Source: Vreelandella rituensis (GTDB lineage: Bacteria; Pseudomonadota; Gammaproteobacteria; Pseudomonadales; Halomonadaceae). From it: a DNA stretch of 45,305 nt. Below the pieces are notes generated by a model. That model was not told where the DNA came from. It ran no database searches and was given only the letters and a program-made list of their open reading frames with translations. Position 1 is the first letter of the stretch. Each line of letters starts with the position of its first letter. Where the stretch lies: assembly GCF_003336665.1 (NCBI RefSeq), contig NZ_QPIJ01000038.1, positions 1 through 45,305 of the forward strand. The letters run 5' to 3'. Below are positions 9,314-17,299 of the stretch, one piece after another. The translations under genes were made by a program, and so were the position numbers.

Positions 9314-10195
9314 TCAACCTCGTGGATGATGTTCGGCATGCAACGCTTCCAGGCGAGCCTGGGCGACATGCGTGTAAATTTGTGTGGTCGACAGATCACT
9401 GTGACCCAGTAACAACTGCACCACGCGTAGATTGGCCCCATGATTCAACAGATGCGTCGCGAATGCATGGCGCAAGGTATGCGGCGACAACGGCCGGCTG
9501 ATTCCGGCGCAAGCGGCATGCACCTTGATCCGGTGCCAGAAGGTCTGCCGGGTCATCGACTTGCCACCTCGCCCGGGGAACAGCGCCGGGCGCGTGACAT
9601 CCGCCATCAGCGCGGGGCGCGCCCTGTCCAGATAACGACCCAACCAGTATCCGGCTTCTTCACCCAAAGGCACCAGGCGGTCTTTATCGCCCTTTCCTCG
9701 CACCCGAACAACCCCTTGTCGCAGGTTGAGCGCATCGGTGGTCAAGCCGACCAACTCCGAGACGCGCAGGCCGCAGGCATACAGCAGCTCCAGCATGGCC
9801 CGGTCACGCAACCCCAGATCAGTGTCGGTATCCGGGGCGGCCAGCAGACGTTCCACTTCGTTTTCATCCAGGATATTGGGCAACCCCGGGCGCACGCGCG
9901 GCAAACGCACCTCCGCCAAGGGGTCATGCTGGATCATGGCGTGCAGTAGCGCCCAACGATAGAAGCTACGCAGACTCGACAGTAGCCGCGCATTGCTGCG
10001 TAGCTGATACCCCAACTCGCGGCGCTGTTCAAACCAGACAGGCAGCGCCTCGGAATCGGGATGCAGGATATCCTGTTCAAGAGTGGCGAGGTAAGCCTGC
10101 CAGGCCACCAGATCGCTACGGTAGGCGCTCAGAGTATGATCACTCGCACCACGCTCCAACCACAGCGCATCCAGAAACGCTTCTATCCTGTCCAT
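9314..10195 (-). CDS. xerD: Site-specific tyrosine recombinase XerD
   Basis: Together with XerC this cytoplasmic recombinase resolves chromosome dimers at dif. It has 293 residues, the usual length. An N-terminal core-binding domain (about 1-100) is followed by the catalytic domain with R144 (ACGLRVSEL), K168 (RGKGDKDR), H239 and R242 (SPHTLRHAFATH), H265 (LLGHSDLSTT) and the nucleophile Y274 (QIYTHV). It is XerD rather than XerC by its position next to dsbC. A tiny gap to dsbC suggests one transcript. No integration-like features are nearby, so it is the housekeeping copy. Confidence 0.94.
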   Translation of the reverse strand: MDRIEAFLDALWLERGASDHTLSAYRSDLVAWQAYLATLEQDILHPDSEALPVWFEQRRELGYQLRSNARLLSSLRSFYRWALLHAMIQHDPLAEVRLPRVRPGLPNILDENEVERLLAAPDTDTDLGLRDRAMLELLYACGLRVSELVGLTTDALNLRQGVVRVRGKGDKDRLVPLGEEAGYWLGRYLDRARPALMADVTRPALFPGRGGKSMTRQTFWHRIKVHAACAGISRPLSPHTLRHAFATHLLNHGANLRVVQLLLGHSDLSTTQIYTHVAQARLEALHAEHHPRG

Positions 10196-10222
10196 GGCGT
10201 CTCTCTCGTCTCATCAACGGAC

Positions 10223-10256
10223 AAAACCCCGCCCCGCAAAGCGGTGACGGGGTCTT
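10223..10256 (-). terminator. Terminator of the rpsP-rimM-trmD-rplS operon
   Basis: Read on the minus strand, a GC-rich imperfect stem (ACCCCG with CGGGGT outside, CCGC with GCGG inside, TTT loop) is followed by TTTT. It lies about 40 bases after the rplS stop and before xerD. Confidence 0.75.
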
Positions 10257-10295
10257 GTATGCCCGGGCGCCGCAACGCCCGCGGAAATTCGCTGA

Positions 10296-10652
10296 TTAAA
10301 CCAGCTTTTCCTTGATACGGGCAGAACGGCCACTGCGCTCGCGCAGGTAGTAAAGCTTGGCCTGACGCACATCACCACGACGCTTGACTTCGAGGGAATC
10401 GACCAGCGGGCTGTAAGTCTGGAAGGTACGCTCGACGCCCACACCGTGAGAGATCTTGCGCACGGTGAAAGCGGAGTTCAGACCACGGTTACGCTTGCCG
10501 ATCACCACGCCTTCAAACGCCTGCAGACGCTCGCGGGTGCCTTCCTTTACCTTGACCTGAACGATGATGGTATCGCCGGGAGCGAAGGGAGGCAGTTGCT
10601 TGGACATCTGCTCGTTTTCGATCGCCTGGATCACCTTGTTCTTGCTGCTCAT
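10296..10652 (-). CDS. rplS: 50S ribosomal protein L19
   Basis: A protein of 118 residues at the 30S-50S interface of the ribosome. The sequence is characteristic: [39 protein letters not shown] and [21 protein letters not shown] precedes the ATG by seven bases. It is the last gene of the rpsP operon and is followed by a terminator. A 175-bp spacer separates it from trmD, longer than is common in E. coli, and that spacer is rich in inverted repeats that may set the L19:TrmD ratio. Confidence 0.97.
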   Translation of the reverse strand: MSSKNKVIQAIENEQMSKQLPPFAPGDTIIVQVKVKEGTRERLQAFEGVVIGKRNRGLNSAFTVRKISHGVGVERTFQTYSPLVDSLEVKRRGDVRQAKLYYLRERSGRSARIKEKLV

Positions 10653-10684
10653 GCTGTTACTCCTGAATAATGTCTTGGCTCACC

Positions 10685-10749
10685 GCTCGTTGTGCCGGCT
10701 GTATCTGGCATGGCTGGCGGGAGCCGTGATCCCGGCGCTCGAAACGAGC
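10685..10749 (-). other. Nested inverted repeats in the trmD-rplS spacer
   Basis: GCTCGTT (10685-10691) and AACGAGC (10743-10749) close a 51-base interval. Inside it CGGGA (10718-10722) pairs with TCCCG (10730-10734). No gene is visible in the 175-bp spacer. It may be an RNA structure limiting or processing the transcript before rplS. Confidence 0.35.
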
Positions 10750-10827
10750 TACGCGGGAGTCGTCATGGGTGACGCAGGTGCCGCCCTCGGGTTAGCCCTG
10801 GGCATCGCCCTGCACCGCCGCCCTGAC

Positions 10828-11589
10828 CTACCGGGTGGACAGGGCGTGTTCGTCGATAAACTCTTTCAGCAGTGCTCGCTGTTCGGCGTCGAGGGCCTGC
10901 TTATCGAGCAGGTCCGGACGCCGCTGCCAAGTGCGCCCCAGCGACTGTTTCAAGCGCCAGCGCTTGATCGCCGCATGGTTGCCACTCAGTAGTACCGCCG
11001 GCACCAGTCGCCCATCGATTGCTTCCGGGCGCGTGTAGTGCGGGCAATCCAGCAAACCGTTGTTGAATGAATCCTCGACAGCGGAATCCTGATGACCAAG
11101 AACGCCGGGCACCAGCCTTGCCGCTGCGTCAATCAGTACCATCGCCGGCAACTCGCCGCCGCTGAGTACATAGTCACCGATTGACCATTCTTCATCGATG
11201 TCACTTTCGACCAGGCGTTCGTCGATGCCTTCATAGCGTCCGGCGACCACGACCAGTGGTCCTGCCTCGGCCAGCATCCTGACCCCTTGTTGATCCAGCT
11301 TTCGCCCCTGGGGCGAAAGATAGATCACCTTGGCCGCCTGACCGGTGGCCTGCTCAGCCCGTTCACGGGCTGCAAGAATGGCGGCACGTAGCGTATCCAC
11401 CTTCATCAACATGCCAGGGCCACCGCCGTAAGGACGGTCATCCACGCTGCGGTGTCGATCCGTGGCGTAGTCACGCGGATTCCAGAATTCCAGCGTGATG
11501 TGTTGCCTTTCCACTGCCCGACCGGTTACGCCGTGGCGACTGATCGCCTCGAACATTTCCGGGAACAGCGATACAACACCTATCCACAT
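10828..11589 (-). CDS. trmD: tRNA (guanine37-N1)-methyltransferase
   Basis: This cytoplasmic enzyme methylates G37 next to the anticodon using S-adenosylmethionine and so prevents +1 frameshifting. It has 253 residues. The SPOUT trefoil-knot signatures are intact: [35 protein letters not shown], then [17 protein letters not shown]. It lies in the standard order rpsP-rimM-trmD-rplS, 50 bp after rimM, with a weak Shine-Dalgarno, consistent with the low TrmD output known for this operon. Confidence 0.97.
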   Translation of the reverse strand: MWIGVVSLFPEMFEAISRHGVTGRAVERQHITLEFWNPRDYATDRHRSVDDRPYGGGPGMLMKVDTLRAAILAARERAEQATGQAAKVIYLSPQGRKLDQQGVRMLAEAGPLVVVAGRYEGIDERLVESDIDEEWSIGDYVLSGGELPAMVLIDAAARLVPGVLGHQDSAVEDSFNNGLLDCPHYTRPEAIDGRLVPAVLLSGNHAAIKRWRLKQSLGRTWQRRPDLLDKQALDAEQRALLKEFIDEHALSTR

Positions 11590-11639
11590 GTCGGGGATAC
11601 CCAGCTGATCGTCTCATTCATTGCATTGCCTGCCCTTTC

Positions 11640-12185
11640 CTAGAATTCGCTGTCCCAGTCCACCACCATGCGGCGATTTTCCAGATCCACCTCCAGGATG
11701 ACCTTTTCAGGCAAGAACGGCAGTAAACGCTCACGCTTGTCGATCGCGTCGTCGTCACCGCGTACCACCATGACATCGTTGGCGCCGGTTTCGAACAAAT
11801 AGATAATTTGCCCCAACCGCTCGCCGGCCTGAGTGAAGACGGTCAACCCTTCAAGCTCATGCCAGTAAAACTCGTCGTCGGAAAGCTCGGGGAGTTCCTG
11901 CTTGCTCATGAGAATGTCGGCATCGGCGAGCGCTTCCGCCGCACCGCGCTCATCCACACCCTTGAGTTCGACCACCAGTCCCTTGCCTTGACGACGCCCC
12001 TGAATGACGGTGTAACGCGAAAGGCTCTGCCCTTGACGTATCCACCACTCCGGGTAGTCCAGAATGCTATCCATGGGGTTGGTGTAGGAATACACCTTGA
12101 GCCAGCCTTTCACCCCATAGGGGCTGGTCAGCTTGCCCAGCACCACATGCTCGTCGCCAGATCGGTTGGTAATACTACGATTCAT
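11640..12185 (-). CDS. rimM: 16S rRNA processing protein RimM
   Basis: A cytoplasmic ribosome-maturation factor that binds S19 and helps form the 30S head. I start at ATG 12185 (MNRSITNRS..., 181 residues), which has GAGG at good spacing; the GTG 12 bases upstream overlaps that ribosome site. The N-terminal RimM beta-barrel (VVLGKLTSPYGVKGWLKVYSYT) and C-terminal PRC barrel (WHELEGLTVFT and GANDVMVVRG) are both present. Operon neighbours are rpsP and trmD. Confidence 0.95.
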   Translation of the reverse strand: MNRSITNRSGDEHVVLGKLTSPYGVKGWLKVYSYTNPMDSILDYPEWWIRQGQSLSRYTVIQGRRQGKGLVVELKGVDERGAAEALADADILMSKQELPELSDDEFYWHELEGLTVFTQAGERLGQIIYLFETGANDVMVVRGDDDAIDKRERLLPFLPEKVILEVDLENRRMVVDWDSEF

Positions 12186-12245
12186 CGACGACCTCACTGT
12201 GCTCCCATGATATACAACGATTGCGCAAGAATTCGCATGTCAGGC

Positions 12246-12494
12246 TCAGGCCTGCTTGCGAGCTTCCTTGAGCAATTCAGCAACGCGACCGGACACCTGT
12301 GCACCCTGGCTCTGCCAGTGAGTCACACGGTCCAGATCTACGCGCAGGCGCTCTTCCTGACCACGGGCAACCGGGTTGAAGAAACCGACACGCTCGATGA
12401 AACGACCGTCGCGGGCGTTGCGTGAGTCAGTAACGGTCAAATGATAGAAGGGACGCTTCTTGGCGCCACCACGTGCCAAACGAATGGTAACCAT
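12246..12494 (-). CDS. rpsP: 30S ribosomal protein S16
   Basis: A small-subunit protein of 82 residues needed for 30S assembly. It has the characteristic start [21 protein letters not shown] and the [14 protein letters not shown] motif. AAGGATAG precedes the ATG. It is the first gene of the operon, reached from a candidate promoter at 12663-12691 through a roughly 160-base leader containing a hairpin and an 18-bp periodic repeat. Confidence 0.97.
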   Translation of the reverse strand: MVTIRLARGGAKKRPFYHLTVTDSRNARDGRFIERVGFFNPVARGQEERLRVDLDRVTHWQSQGAQVSGRVAELLKEARKQA

Positions 12495-12518
12495 ACGATA
12501 ACTATCCTTCGGTTGAGG

Positions 12519-12602
12519 TTACGAGAACGTGAAGTAGCCCTTCAAATAGTTGAAATGGCACTTCATGTTGAAGATGTGCTTCATGGGTAATGCTTGCTTC
12601 AT
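12519..12602 (-). other. Candidate leader ORF in the rpsP 5' leader
   Basis: On the minus strand an ATG at 12602 opens a 27-codon frame that stops with TAA 25 bases before the rpsP ATG. It contains three Met-Lys pairs exactly six codons apart, followed by an aromatic-rich tail. There is no convincing Shine-Dalgarno before it, since the upstream bases form a GC-rich hairpin arm. It could be a real leader peptide or only the by-product of a tandem duplication. Confidence 0.3.
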
Positions 12603-12603
12603 G
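12561..12603 (-). repeat. Three CATGAAG heptamers at exact 18-bp intervals
   Basis: On the plus strand CTTCATG occurs at 12561-12567, 12579-12585 and 12597-12603, each 18 bp after the last, and each is preceded by a similar base triplet. The spacing keeps the reading frame of the candidate leader ORF. Two further self-complementary bits (TTCAA/TTGAA at 12541-12554) lie beside it. Confidence 0.6.
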
Positions 12604-12647
12604 TGGGCCGGCCGGGCCGGTTTTCACAGCACTCGCGCATGGCCCAC
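12603..12647 (-). other. GC-rich hairpin near the 5' end of the rpsP leader
   Basis: GTGGGCC (12603-12609) and GGCCCAC (12641-12647) are complementary, with a CCGGCCGGG-type self-complementary core in between. It begins within about ten bases of the predicted transcription start and ends directly at the candidate leader ATG. Confidence 0.4.
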
Positions 12648-12662
12648 GCATGAAGAGGCAGC

Positions 12663-12691
12663 ATTCTACGCAAATGCGCAGGGCTTGGAAA
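12663..12691 (-). promoter_or_regulatory. Candidate sigma70 promoter of the rpsP operon
   Basis: On the minus strand TTTCCA (12686-12691) and TAGAAT (12663-12668) are separated by 17 bases. Transcription would start near 12656, leaving a roughly 160-base leader before rpsP. Confidence 0.5.
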
Positions 12692-12694
12692 GCC

Positions 12695-12722
12695 TGACGG
12701 CCAGAAAACCCCACAGCCGTCA
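12695..12722 (-). terminator. Weak hairpin after ffh
   Basis: TGACGGC and GCCGTCA arms (12695-12701 and 12716-12722) lie ten bases past the ffh stop. The following CTTT is too short for a strong intrinsic terminator, so some read-through from ffh into rpsP is possible. Confidence 0.4.
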
Positions 12723-12732
12723 AGCCGAACGC

Positions 12733-14151
12733 CTACCGGCGAGGCATACCCCCGGGGCCGCCCATGCCCCCCATACCCCCGGGGCCGCCCGGGCCGCCCG
12801 GGCCACCACCGCCCATCATGCCGGACATGCCGCGCATCATTTTCTGCATACCACCTTTCTGGCCGGCTTTTTTCATCATCTTTTGCATCTGCTTGTGCTG
12901 CTTGAGCAGACGATTGAGATCCGGCACCTGCAAGCCCGCTCCGGCGGCAATACGCCGCTTGCGCGAGCCATTGATGATGTCCGGCTTACGGCGCTCCTTG
13001 GGCGTCATGGAGTTGATCAAGGCTTCAAGCTTGCCCAACTCCTTTTCCGGGCCGGGGCCCTGAGCCATTTCCGCCATCTGTCCCATGCCGGGCAGCTTGC
13101 CCAGCAGACCGCCCATGCCGCCCATTTTCTTGAGCTGCTGGAGCTGATCGCGGAAATCTTCAAGATCGAAGCCTTCGCCTTTCTTGACCTTCTTGGCCAG
13201 CTGTTCGGCCTTGTTCTTGTCGACGGTACGCTCGGCTTCCTCGATCAGGGAAAGCATGTCGCCCATACCGAGAATACGCGATGCGACCCGGTCGGGGTGG
13301 AACGGCTCCAGGGCGTCGACCTTCTCCCCCACCCCCATGAACTTGATCGGCTTGCCGGTGATATGCCGCACCGAAAGCGCCGCACCGCCGCGCGCATCAC
13401 CATCGGCCTTGGTCAGGATGACCCCGGTCAACGGCAAGGCTTCATTGAAGGCCTTGGCGGTATTGGCGGCATCCTGGCCGGTCATGGCATCGACCACGAA
13501 CAGCGTTTCCTGCGGTGAGACGGCTTTGTGCAACGCCTGGATCTCGGCCATCATCGCTTCATCGATCGCCAGACGTCCGGCGGTATCGATCAATAGCACG
13601 TCATGAAACTGAATCTTGGCGTGCTTGATCGCCGCTTCCGCAATGTCGACCGGCTTTTGATCAGAGCGCGAGGGAAAGAAATCCACCTCGACTTCCTTGG
13701 CCAGGGTTTCCAGCTGATCAATCGCCGCCGGGCGATAGACGTCCGCCGACACCACCAGCACTTTTTTCTTTTCTCGCTCGCGCAGATAGCGCGCCAGCTT
13801 GGCAACCGAGGTGGTTTTACCCGCCCCTTGCAGGCCGGCCATCAACACCACCGCAGGGGAGCCTTTCAGAGCAAGCCCTTCGTTGGCTTCCCCCATGATC
13901 GCTTCAAGTTCCTGCTGAACGATCTTGACGAACTGCTGGCCCGGCGACAGGCTTTTCGACACTTCCTGCCCGACCGCACGCTCGCGCACCCGCTCGATAA
14001 AGGCCTTGACCACCGGCAGGGCGACATCCGCCTCGAGAAGCGCCTTTCGCACCTCTCGCAGGGTATCCTTGATGTTGTCATCGGTCAGGCGGGCCTGACC
14101 CTTGATCGACTTCAGCGTCTGGGATAGACGCTCACTGAGACTCTCAAACAT
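12733..14151 (-). CDS. ffh: Signal recognition particle protein Ffh
   Basis: A cytoplasmic GTPase that, with 4.5S RNA, targets nascent inner-membrane proteins to FtsY. I start at MFESLSERLS (ATG 14151, 472 residues), the usual Ffh start, with GGAGG upstream; an earlier frame adds 11 residues. It has the N domain (1-90), the G domain with GLQGAGKTT (106-114), DTAGR (189-193) and TKAD (247-250), and the methionine-rich M domain. The last 26 residues are a Gly/Pro/Met repeat tail ending MPRR, more regular than usual. It lies upstream of rpsP on the same strand and has its own promoter at 14207-14235. Confidence 0.96.
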   Translation of the reverse strand: MFESLSERLSQTLKSIKGQARLTDDNIKDTLREVRKALLEADVALPVVKAFIERVRERAVGQEVSKSLSPGQQFVKIVQQELEAIMGEANEGLALKGSPAVVLMAGLQGAGKTTSVAKLARYLREREKKKVLVVSADVYRPAAIDQLETLAKEVEVDFFPSRSDQKPVDIAEAAIKHAKIQFHDVLLIDTAGRLAIDEAMMAEIQALHKAVSPQETLFVVDAMTGQDAANTAKAFNEALPLTGVILTKADGDARGGAALSVRHITGKPIKFMGVGEKVDALEPFHPDRVASRILGMGDMLSLIEEAERTVDKNKAEQLAKKVKKGEGFDLEDFRDQLQQLKKMGGMGGLLGKLPGMGQMAEMAQGPGPEKELGKLEALINSMTPKERRKPDIINGSRKRRIAAGAGLQVPDLNRLLKQHKQMQKMMKKAGQKGGMQKMMRGMSGMMGGGGPGGPGGPGGMGGMGGPGGMPRR

Positions 14152-14206
14152 GGGGCTGCTTGCCTCCGTCGCTTTGCACATCACGACCTGAAATAATTTG
14201 GGCGTG

Positions 14207-14235
14207 ATTATACGCCCTGTGGCGCCGAGTCTCCA
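14207..14235 (-). promoter_or_regulatory. Sigma70 promoter of ffh
   Basis: Minus-strand TGGAGA (14230-14235), a 17-base spacer and a perfect TATAAT (14207-14212) lie about 55 bases upstream of the ffh ATG. Confidence 0.7.
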
Positions 14236-14315
14236 TGGTCTGCGAAGATGTCATTGGGCTATGACTGTGCGGCGCCATCAGGATTGGTTATAGTAACGGC
14301 CTTGATACATAGCCG

Positions 14316-14343
14316 TTGACAGACAAGGCTTGATCCAGATAAC
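14316..14343 (+). promoter_or_regulatory. Candidate sigma70 promoter of ypjD
   Basis: A perfect TTGACA (14316-14321) and GATAAC (14338-14343) are separated by 16 bases, about 40 bases upstream of the ypjD ATG and divergent from the ffh promoter. Confidence 0.5.
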
Positions 14344-14385
14344 CGATTCATTTGCAACGCGCTGGCAAGGCGCACGGATAGCACA

Positions 14386-15186
14386 ATGCAGGCGCTCCCT
14401 TTCGCCACTCTAGCCTTTGTACTTTACGTTGCCGCCGCCATCTGGCAAGGCATGACGCTGTTACGTCGCGTCCCCCCGCACCCTGGGATAGTGCGTCTTC
14501 TCGGCGCGCTCGGGCTGTTGATGCACATCCCGGTAGTGATCGAACTAGTCTCTCAAGCGCCCGGCTTGTTGCCCGGACTGACTACCAGCGCCACCTTATT
14601 GATGGCGGTAGTGGTCAATCTGCTTCTGGTCGCCAGCCTGTTCAAGCCGGTGCTCAATGCCGCCATCGCGCTTTTCCCCCTGGCCGGCCTGGCGCTCGTC
14701 ATGGCTACCTGGCTACCCAGCCAGGGGCGCGAAACCGGGCTGACCCCGGGCATCTTGCTCCACGCGGCCAGCTCCGCCCTGGCGTTTGCCATGCTCGCCA
14801 TCGCGGCGGCACAGGCCGTGCTGGTAGGGCTGCAAAACCAGGCGTTGCGTCATCACCATATCCGCGGAATCGTCCAGTCATTGCCACCGTTGACCACCAT
14901 GGAGCGACTGCTGTTCGAACTGGTGTGGGCGGGCGTTCTCCTTCTCACCTTGTCGATCGTCAGCGGTCTGGTGTTTCTGGATAATATCTTTGCGCAACAT
15001 CTGGCGCACAAGACGGTGCTCTCGCTGGCAGCCTGGTTGATTTTCACTACCTTGCTAGTAGGTCGCTATCGGTTCGGCTGGCGAGGCATGCGCGCGGTAC
15101 GCTGGACCCTGTGGGGCTGCGCCCTCTTGTTGCTGGCTTATTTCGGCAGCAAGTTCGTTCTGGAAATTCTGCTCAACCAAAACTGA
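14386..15186 (+). CDS. ypjD: YpjD/CcsA-family inner-membrane protein
   Basis: A 266-residue polytopic protein with about eight hydrophobic helices. The second half (ILLHAASSALAFAMLA, ELVWAGVLLLTLSIVSGLVF, HKTVLSLAAWLIF) matches the cytochrome c assembly CcsA/YpjD family. The family handles heme or cytochrome maturation in some bacteria, but the role of this stand-alone form next to ffh and corC is unclear. The conserved neighbourhood ffh-ypjD-corC is seen in other gammaproteobacteria. The Shine-Dalgarno is weak. Confidence 0.85.
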   Translation: MQALPFATLAFVLYVAAAIWQGMTLLRRVPPHPGIVRLLGALGLLMHIPVVIELVSQAPGLLPGLTTSATLLMAVVVNLLLVASLFKPVLNAAIALFPLAGLALVMATWLPSQGRETGLTPGILLHAASSALAFAMLAIAAAQAVLVGLQNQALRHHHIRGIVQSLPPLTTMERLLFELVWAGVLLLTLSIVSGLVFLDNIFAQHLAHKTVLSLAAWLIFTTLLVGRYRFGWRGMRAVRWTLWGCALLLLAYFGSKFVLEILLNQN

Positions 15187-15220
15187 CACCTGGGCAGGGG
15201 CAAGGCGACGTTTCGCTAAC

Positions 15221-15249
15221 TTGACACATTGCCCCTTACTCCCTACAAA
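15221..15249 (+). promoter_or_regulatory. Candidate promoter of the CorC-family gene
   Basis: TTGACA (15221-15226) and TACAAA (15244-15249) are separated by 17 bases. The predicted transcript begins near 15256, which rules out the upstream TTG at 15229 as the start codon and supports the start at 15283. Confidence 0.5.
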
Positions 15250-15282
15250 TCAAGCCTGACACGTCATAGAGGATCTTTCGAC

Positions 15283-16563
15283 TTGAGCGACGACTTCCCC
15301 CTGGGGTTATTGTTCGGCCTGCTAGCTTTGCTTGTTTTACTTTCCGCTTTTTTCTCAAGCTCTGAAACCGGCATGATGTCCATCAACCGTTACCGCTTGA
15401 GCCATCAAGCCAACAGCGGTGACAGCCGGGCAAAGCGCGTCGTTCGGCTTCTGGCACGACCCGACCGTCTGATTGGCGTGATTCTGATCGGCAACAACTT
15501 CGTCAATAACCTGGCCGCTTCGATTGCCACGATTATCGCCATTCATTTCTTTGGCGAAGTTACCGGGCCGGTGGTGGCGACATCGTTATTGACCATCACC
15601 ATTCTGATTTTTGCCGAAGTCACCCCCAAGACCTATGCCGCGATTCGCCCCGAACGGGTGGCCTACCCCACCTCCGTGGTGCTCGAACCGCTGCTCAAGC
15701 TGCTTTACCCCCTGGTATGGCTGGTCAACGTGCTGTCCAACAGCTTGCTCAAGCTGGCCGGGGTCAAGAGCGTGGAAGGCGGCGGGGACAATCTGAGCCG
15801 GGATGAATTGCGTACGATCGTGCATGAAGCGGGCACCCTGATCCCCTACCGTCACCAGACCATGCTGCTGTCGATTCTGGATCTGGAAAATGTCACGGTG
15901 AACGACATCATGGTGCCGCGTCATGAAGTCGTCGGGATCGACCTCGATGATTCCCTGGAAGACATCCTGACCCAGGTACGCACCAGCCAGCACACCCGGG
16001 TACCGGTGTACAAAGGTGATATCAACAACATCATCGGCATGCTGCACCTGCGTAATGCGGCTCGCTTTCTTTCCCGTGACGAAGTGACCAAGGCGGCCAT
16101 CGTTCAGGAAGCACGTGACCCTTATTTCATCCCCGAATCGACGCCCCTGCATACACAGTTGCTCAATTTCCAGAAACAGAAACGCCGTATCGGTATCGTT
16201 GTCGATGAATACGGGGATGTCGAAGGCTTGGTCACGCTGGAGGATATACTCGAAGAGATCGTCGGCGAGTTCACTACCGACGTCTCGGAAGATCAGGAAA
16301 TTCATCAGCAGGAGGATGGCAGCAACGTCATCGAAGGCACCGCCAACATTCGGGAAATCAACAAGGCGCTGGGCTGGCAGCTACCCACCGACGGCCCCAA
16401 GACCTTGAATGGTCTGATTCTCGAACATCTGGAAGCTTTCCCCGAAGGCCCCGTCTGCTTGCAGGTAGGTAACACGCGGATGGAAATCCTCGAGATTCGC
16501 GACAACCTGATCACCTCGGCGCGCTGCTGGCAGCAGAGCCGCCTGGCTCGCGCTAGGAATTGA
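15283..16563 (+). CDS. CNNM/CorC-HlyC-family transporter (DUF21, CBS pair)
   Basis: A 426-residue inner-membrane protein of the CorC/HlyC/CNNM group, linked in family members to magnesium or cobalt efflux and sometimes annotated as hemolysin-like. I start at TTG 15283 (MSDDFPLG...) because GAGGA lies just upstream and a promoter precedes it. An N-terminal DUF21 domain carries SAFFSSSETGMMSINRYRL and several membrane segments. A CBS pair follows (MVPRHEVVGIDL, and VDEYGDVEGLVTLEDILEE near residue 310), then the C-terminal CorC_HlyC domain. Its 3' end overlaps the convergent plsC-like gene by 11 bp. Confidence 0.88.
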   Translation: MSDDFPLGLLFGLLALLVLLSAFFSSSETGMMSINRYRLSHQANSGDSRAKRVVRLLARPDRLIGVILIGNNFVNNLAASIATIIAIHFFGEVTGPVVATSLLTITILIFAEVTPKTYAAIRPERVAYPTSVVLEPLLKLLYPLVWLVNVLSNSLLKLAGVKSVEGGGDNLSRDELRTIVHEAGTLIPYRHQTMLLSILDLENVTVNDIMVPRHEVVGIDLDDSLEDILTQVRTSQHTRVPVYKGDINNIIGMLHLRNAARFLSRDEVTKAAIVQEARDPYFIPESTPLHTQLLNFQKQKRRIGIVVDEYGDVEGLVTLEDILEEIVGEFTTDVSEDQEIHQQEDGSNVIEGTANIREINKALGWQLPTDGPKTLNGLILEHLEAFPEGPVCLQVGNTRMEILEIRDNLITSARCWQQSRLARARN

Positions 16564-17299
16564 TCTGTTCGTCATCCGCCATGCTGGTCAGTACCCGCAC
16601 CCGCGCCTCCAGATAATGCCGCAACGCATTCTGACGGGCGCGTCCCTGGCTTACCAACGCCTGGGGCGTTACCGGCGAGCCAAAGCGCAGGCTGACACGG
16701 GCGCGCCAGCGGCGCGGCCACTTTTTCAGCGCGGGCCCTTCATGATGAGAGGTCCAGGATCCCCATAGCCCGGTGATACCAGCCGGAATCACCGCCACGG
16801 GATCACGCGCCAAAATAGCGTCCAGGCCGCGTCGGAAGGTATGCACTTCGCCATCCGTGGTCAATTTTCCTTCGGGAAACACCATCACCACTTCGCCGTT
16901 ACGTAACGCTCGGCTGATCGCTTCCAAGGTTTGCCGCAACGACCCCGGATTGCGGCGTTCCGACTCGATGGGAATGGCGCCGACCAGACGAAACCACCAG
17001 TTCAGCCAGGGGGACTCGAAGATAGCTCGCTCCATCACAAAGCGCAGCGACCGAGGACAGGCGCCGCCCAATATGAGGGCGTCCATGAAACTGACGTGAT
17101 TGCACACGATCAATGCCGCGCCTTCTCGAGGCACATGGTCGAGACCGTGAATCCGCAAACGATAACAAAGTCGCATAATCAGCAAGATCAGAAGCCGCAG
17201 GAACTGGCGAAGGCCGCGCAGCAGCCAGTAACGACTGGGCTTCAATGCACTCAATAACGCCGCCACTCCCAGCGAACCGGCTAGCCACCAGGCTGTCAT
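16553..17299 (-). CDS. PlsC-like 1-acylglycerol-3-phosphate acyltransferase
   Basis: An inner-membrane acyltransferase of 248 residues that probably transfers an acyl chain to lysophosphatidic acid in phospholipid synthesis. The N-terminal hydrophobic region runs to about residue 45. Catalytic NHVSFMD (H68 and D73, the HX4D motif) and the substrate motif FPEGKLT (141-147) are intact. Its ATG overlaps the stop of the upstream TetR gene as ATGA, so both are co-translated. It could also act on a specialised acyl acceptor. The housekeeping plsC may be elsewhere. Confidence 0.85.
   Translation of the reverse strand: MTAWWLAGSLGVAALLSALKPSRYWLLRGLRQFLRLLILLIMRLCYRLRIHGLDHVPREGAALIVCNHVSFMDALILGGACPRSLRFVMERAIFESPWLNWWFRLVGAIPIESERRNPGSLRQTLEAISRALRNGEVVMVFPEGKLTTDGEVHTFRRGLDAILARDPVAVIPAGITGLWGSWTSHHEGPALKKWPRRWRARVSLRFGSPVTPQALVSQGRARQNALRHYLEARVRVLTSMADDEQINS

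Noticed and set aside
12502..12723. A 73-codon minus-strand ORF in the ffh-rpsP gap
   Set aside because: It spans the predicted rpsP promoter and the ffh hairpin and lies in a different frame from the periodic Met-Lys repeat; no ribosome site.
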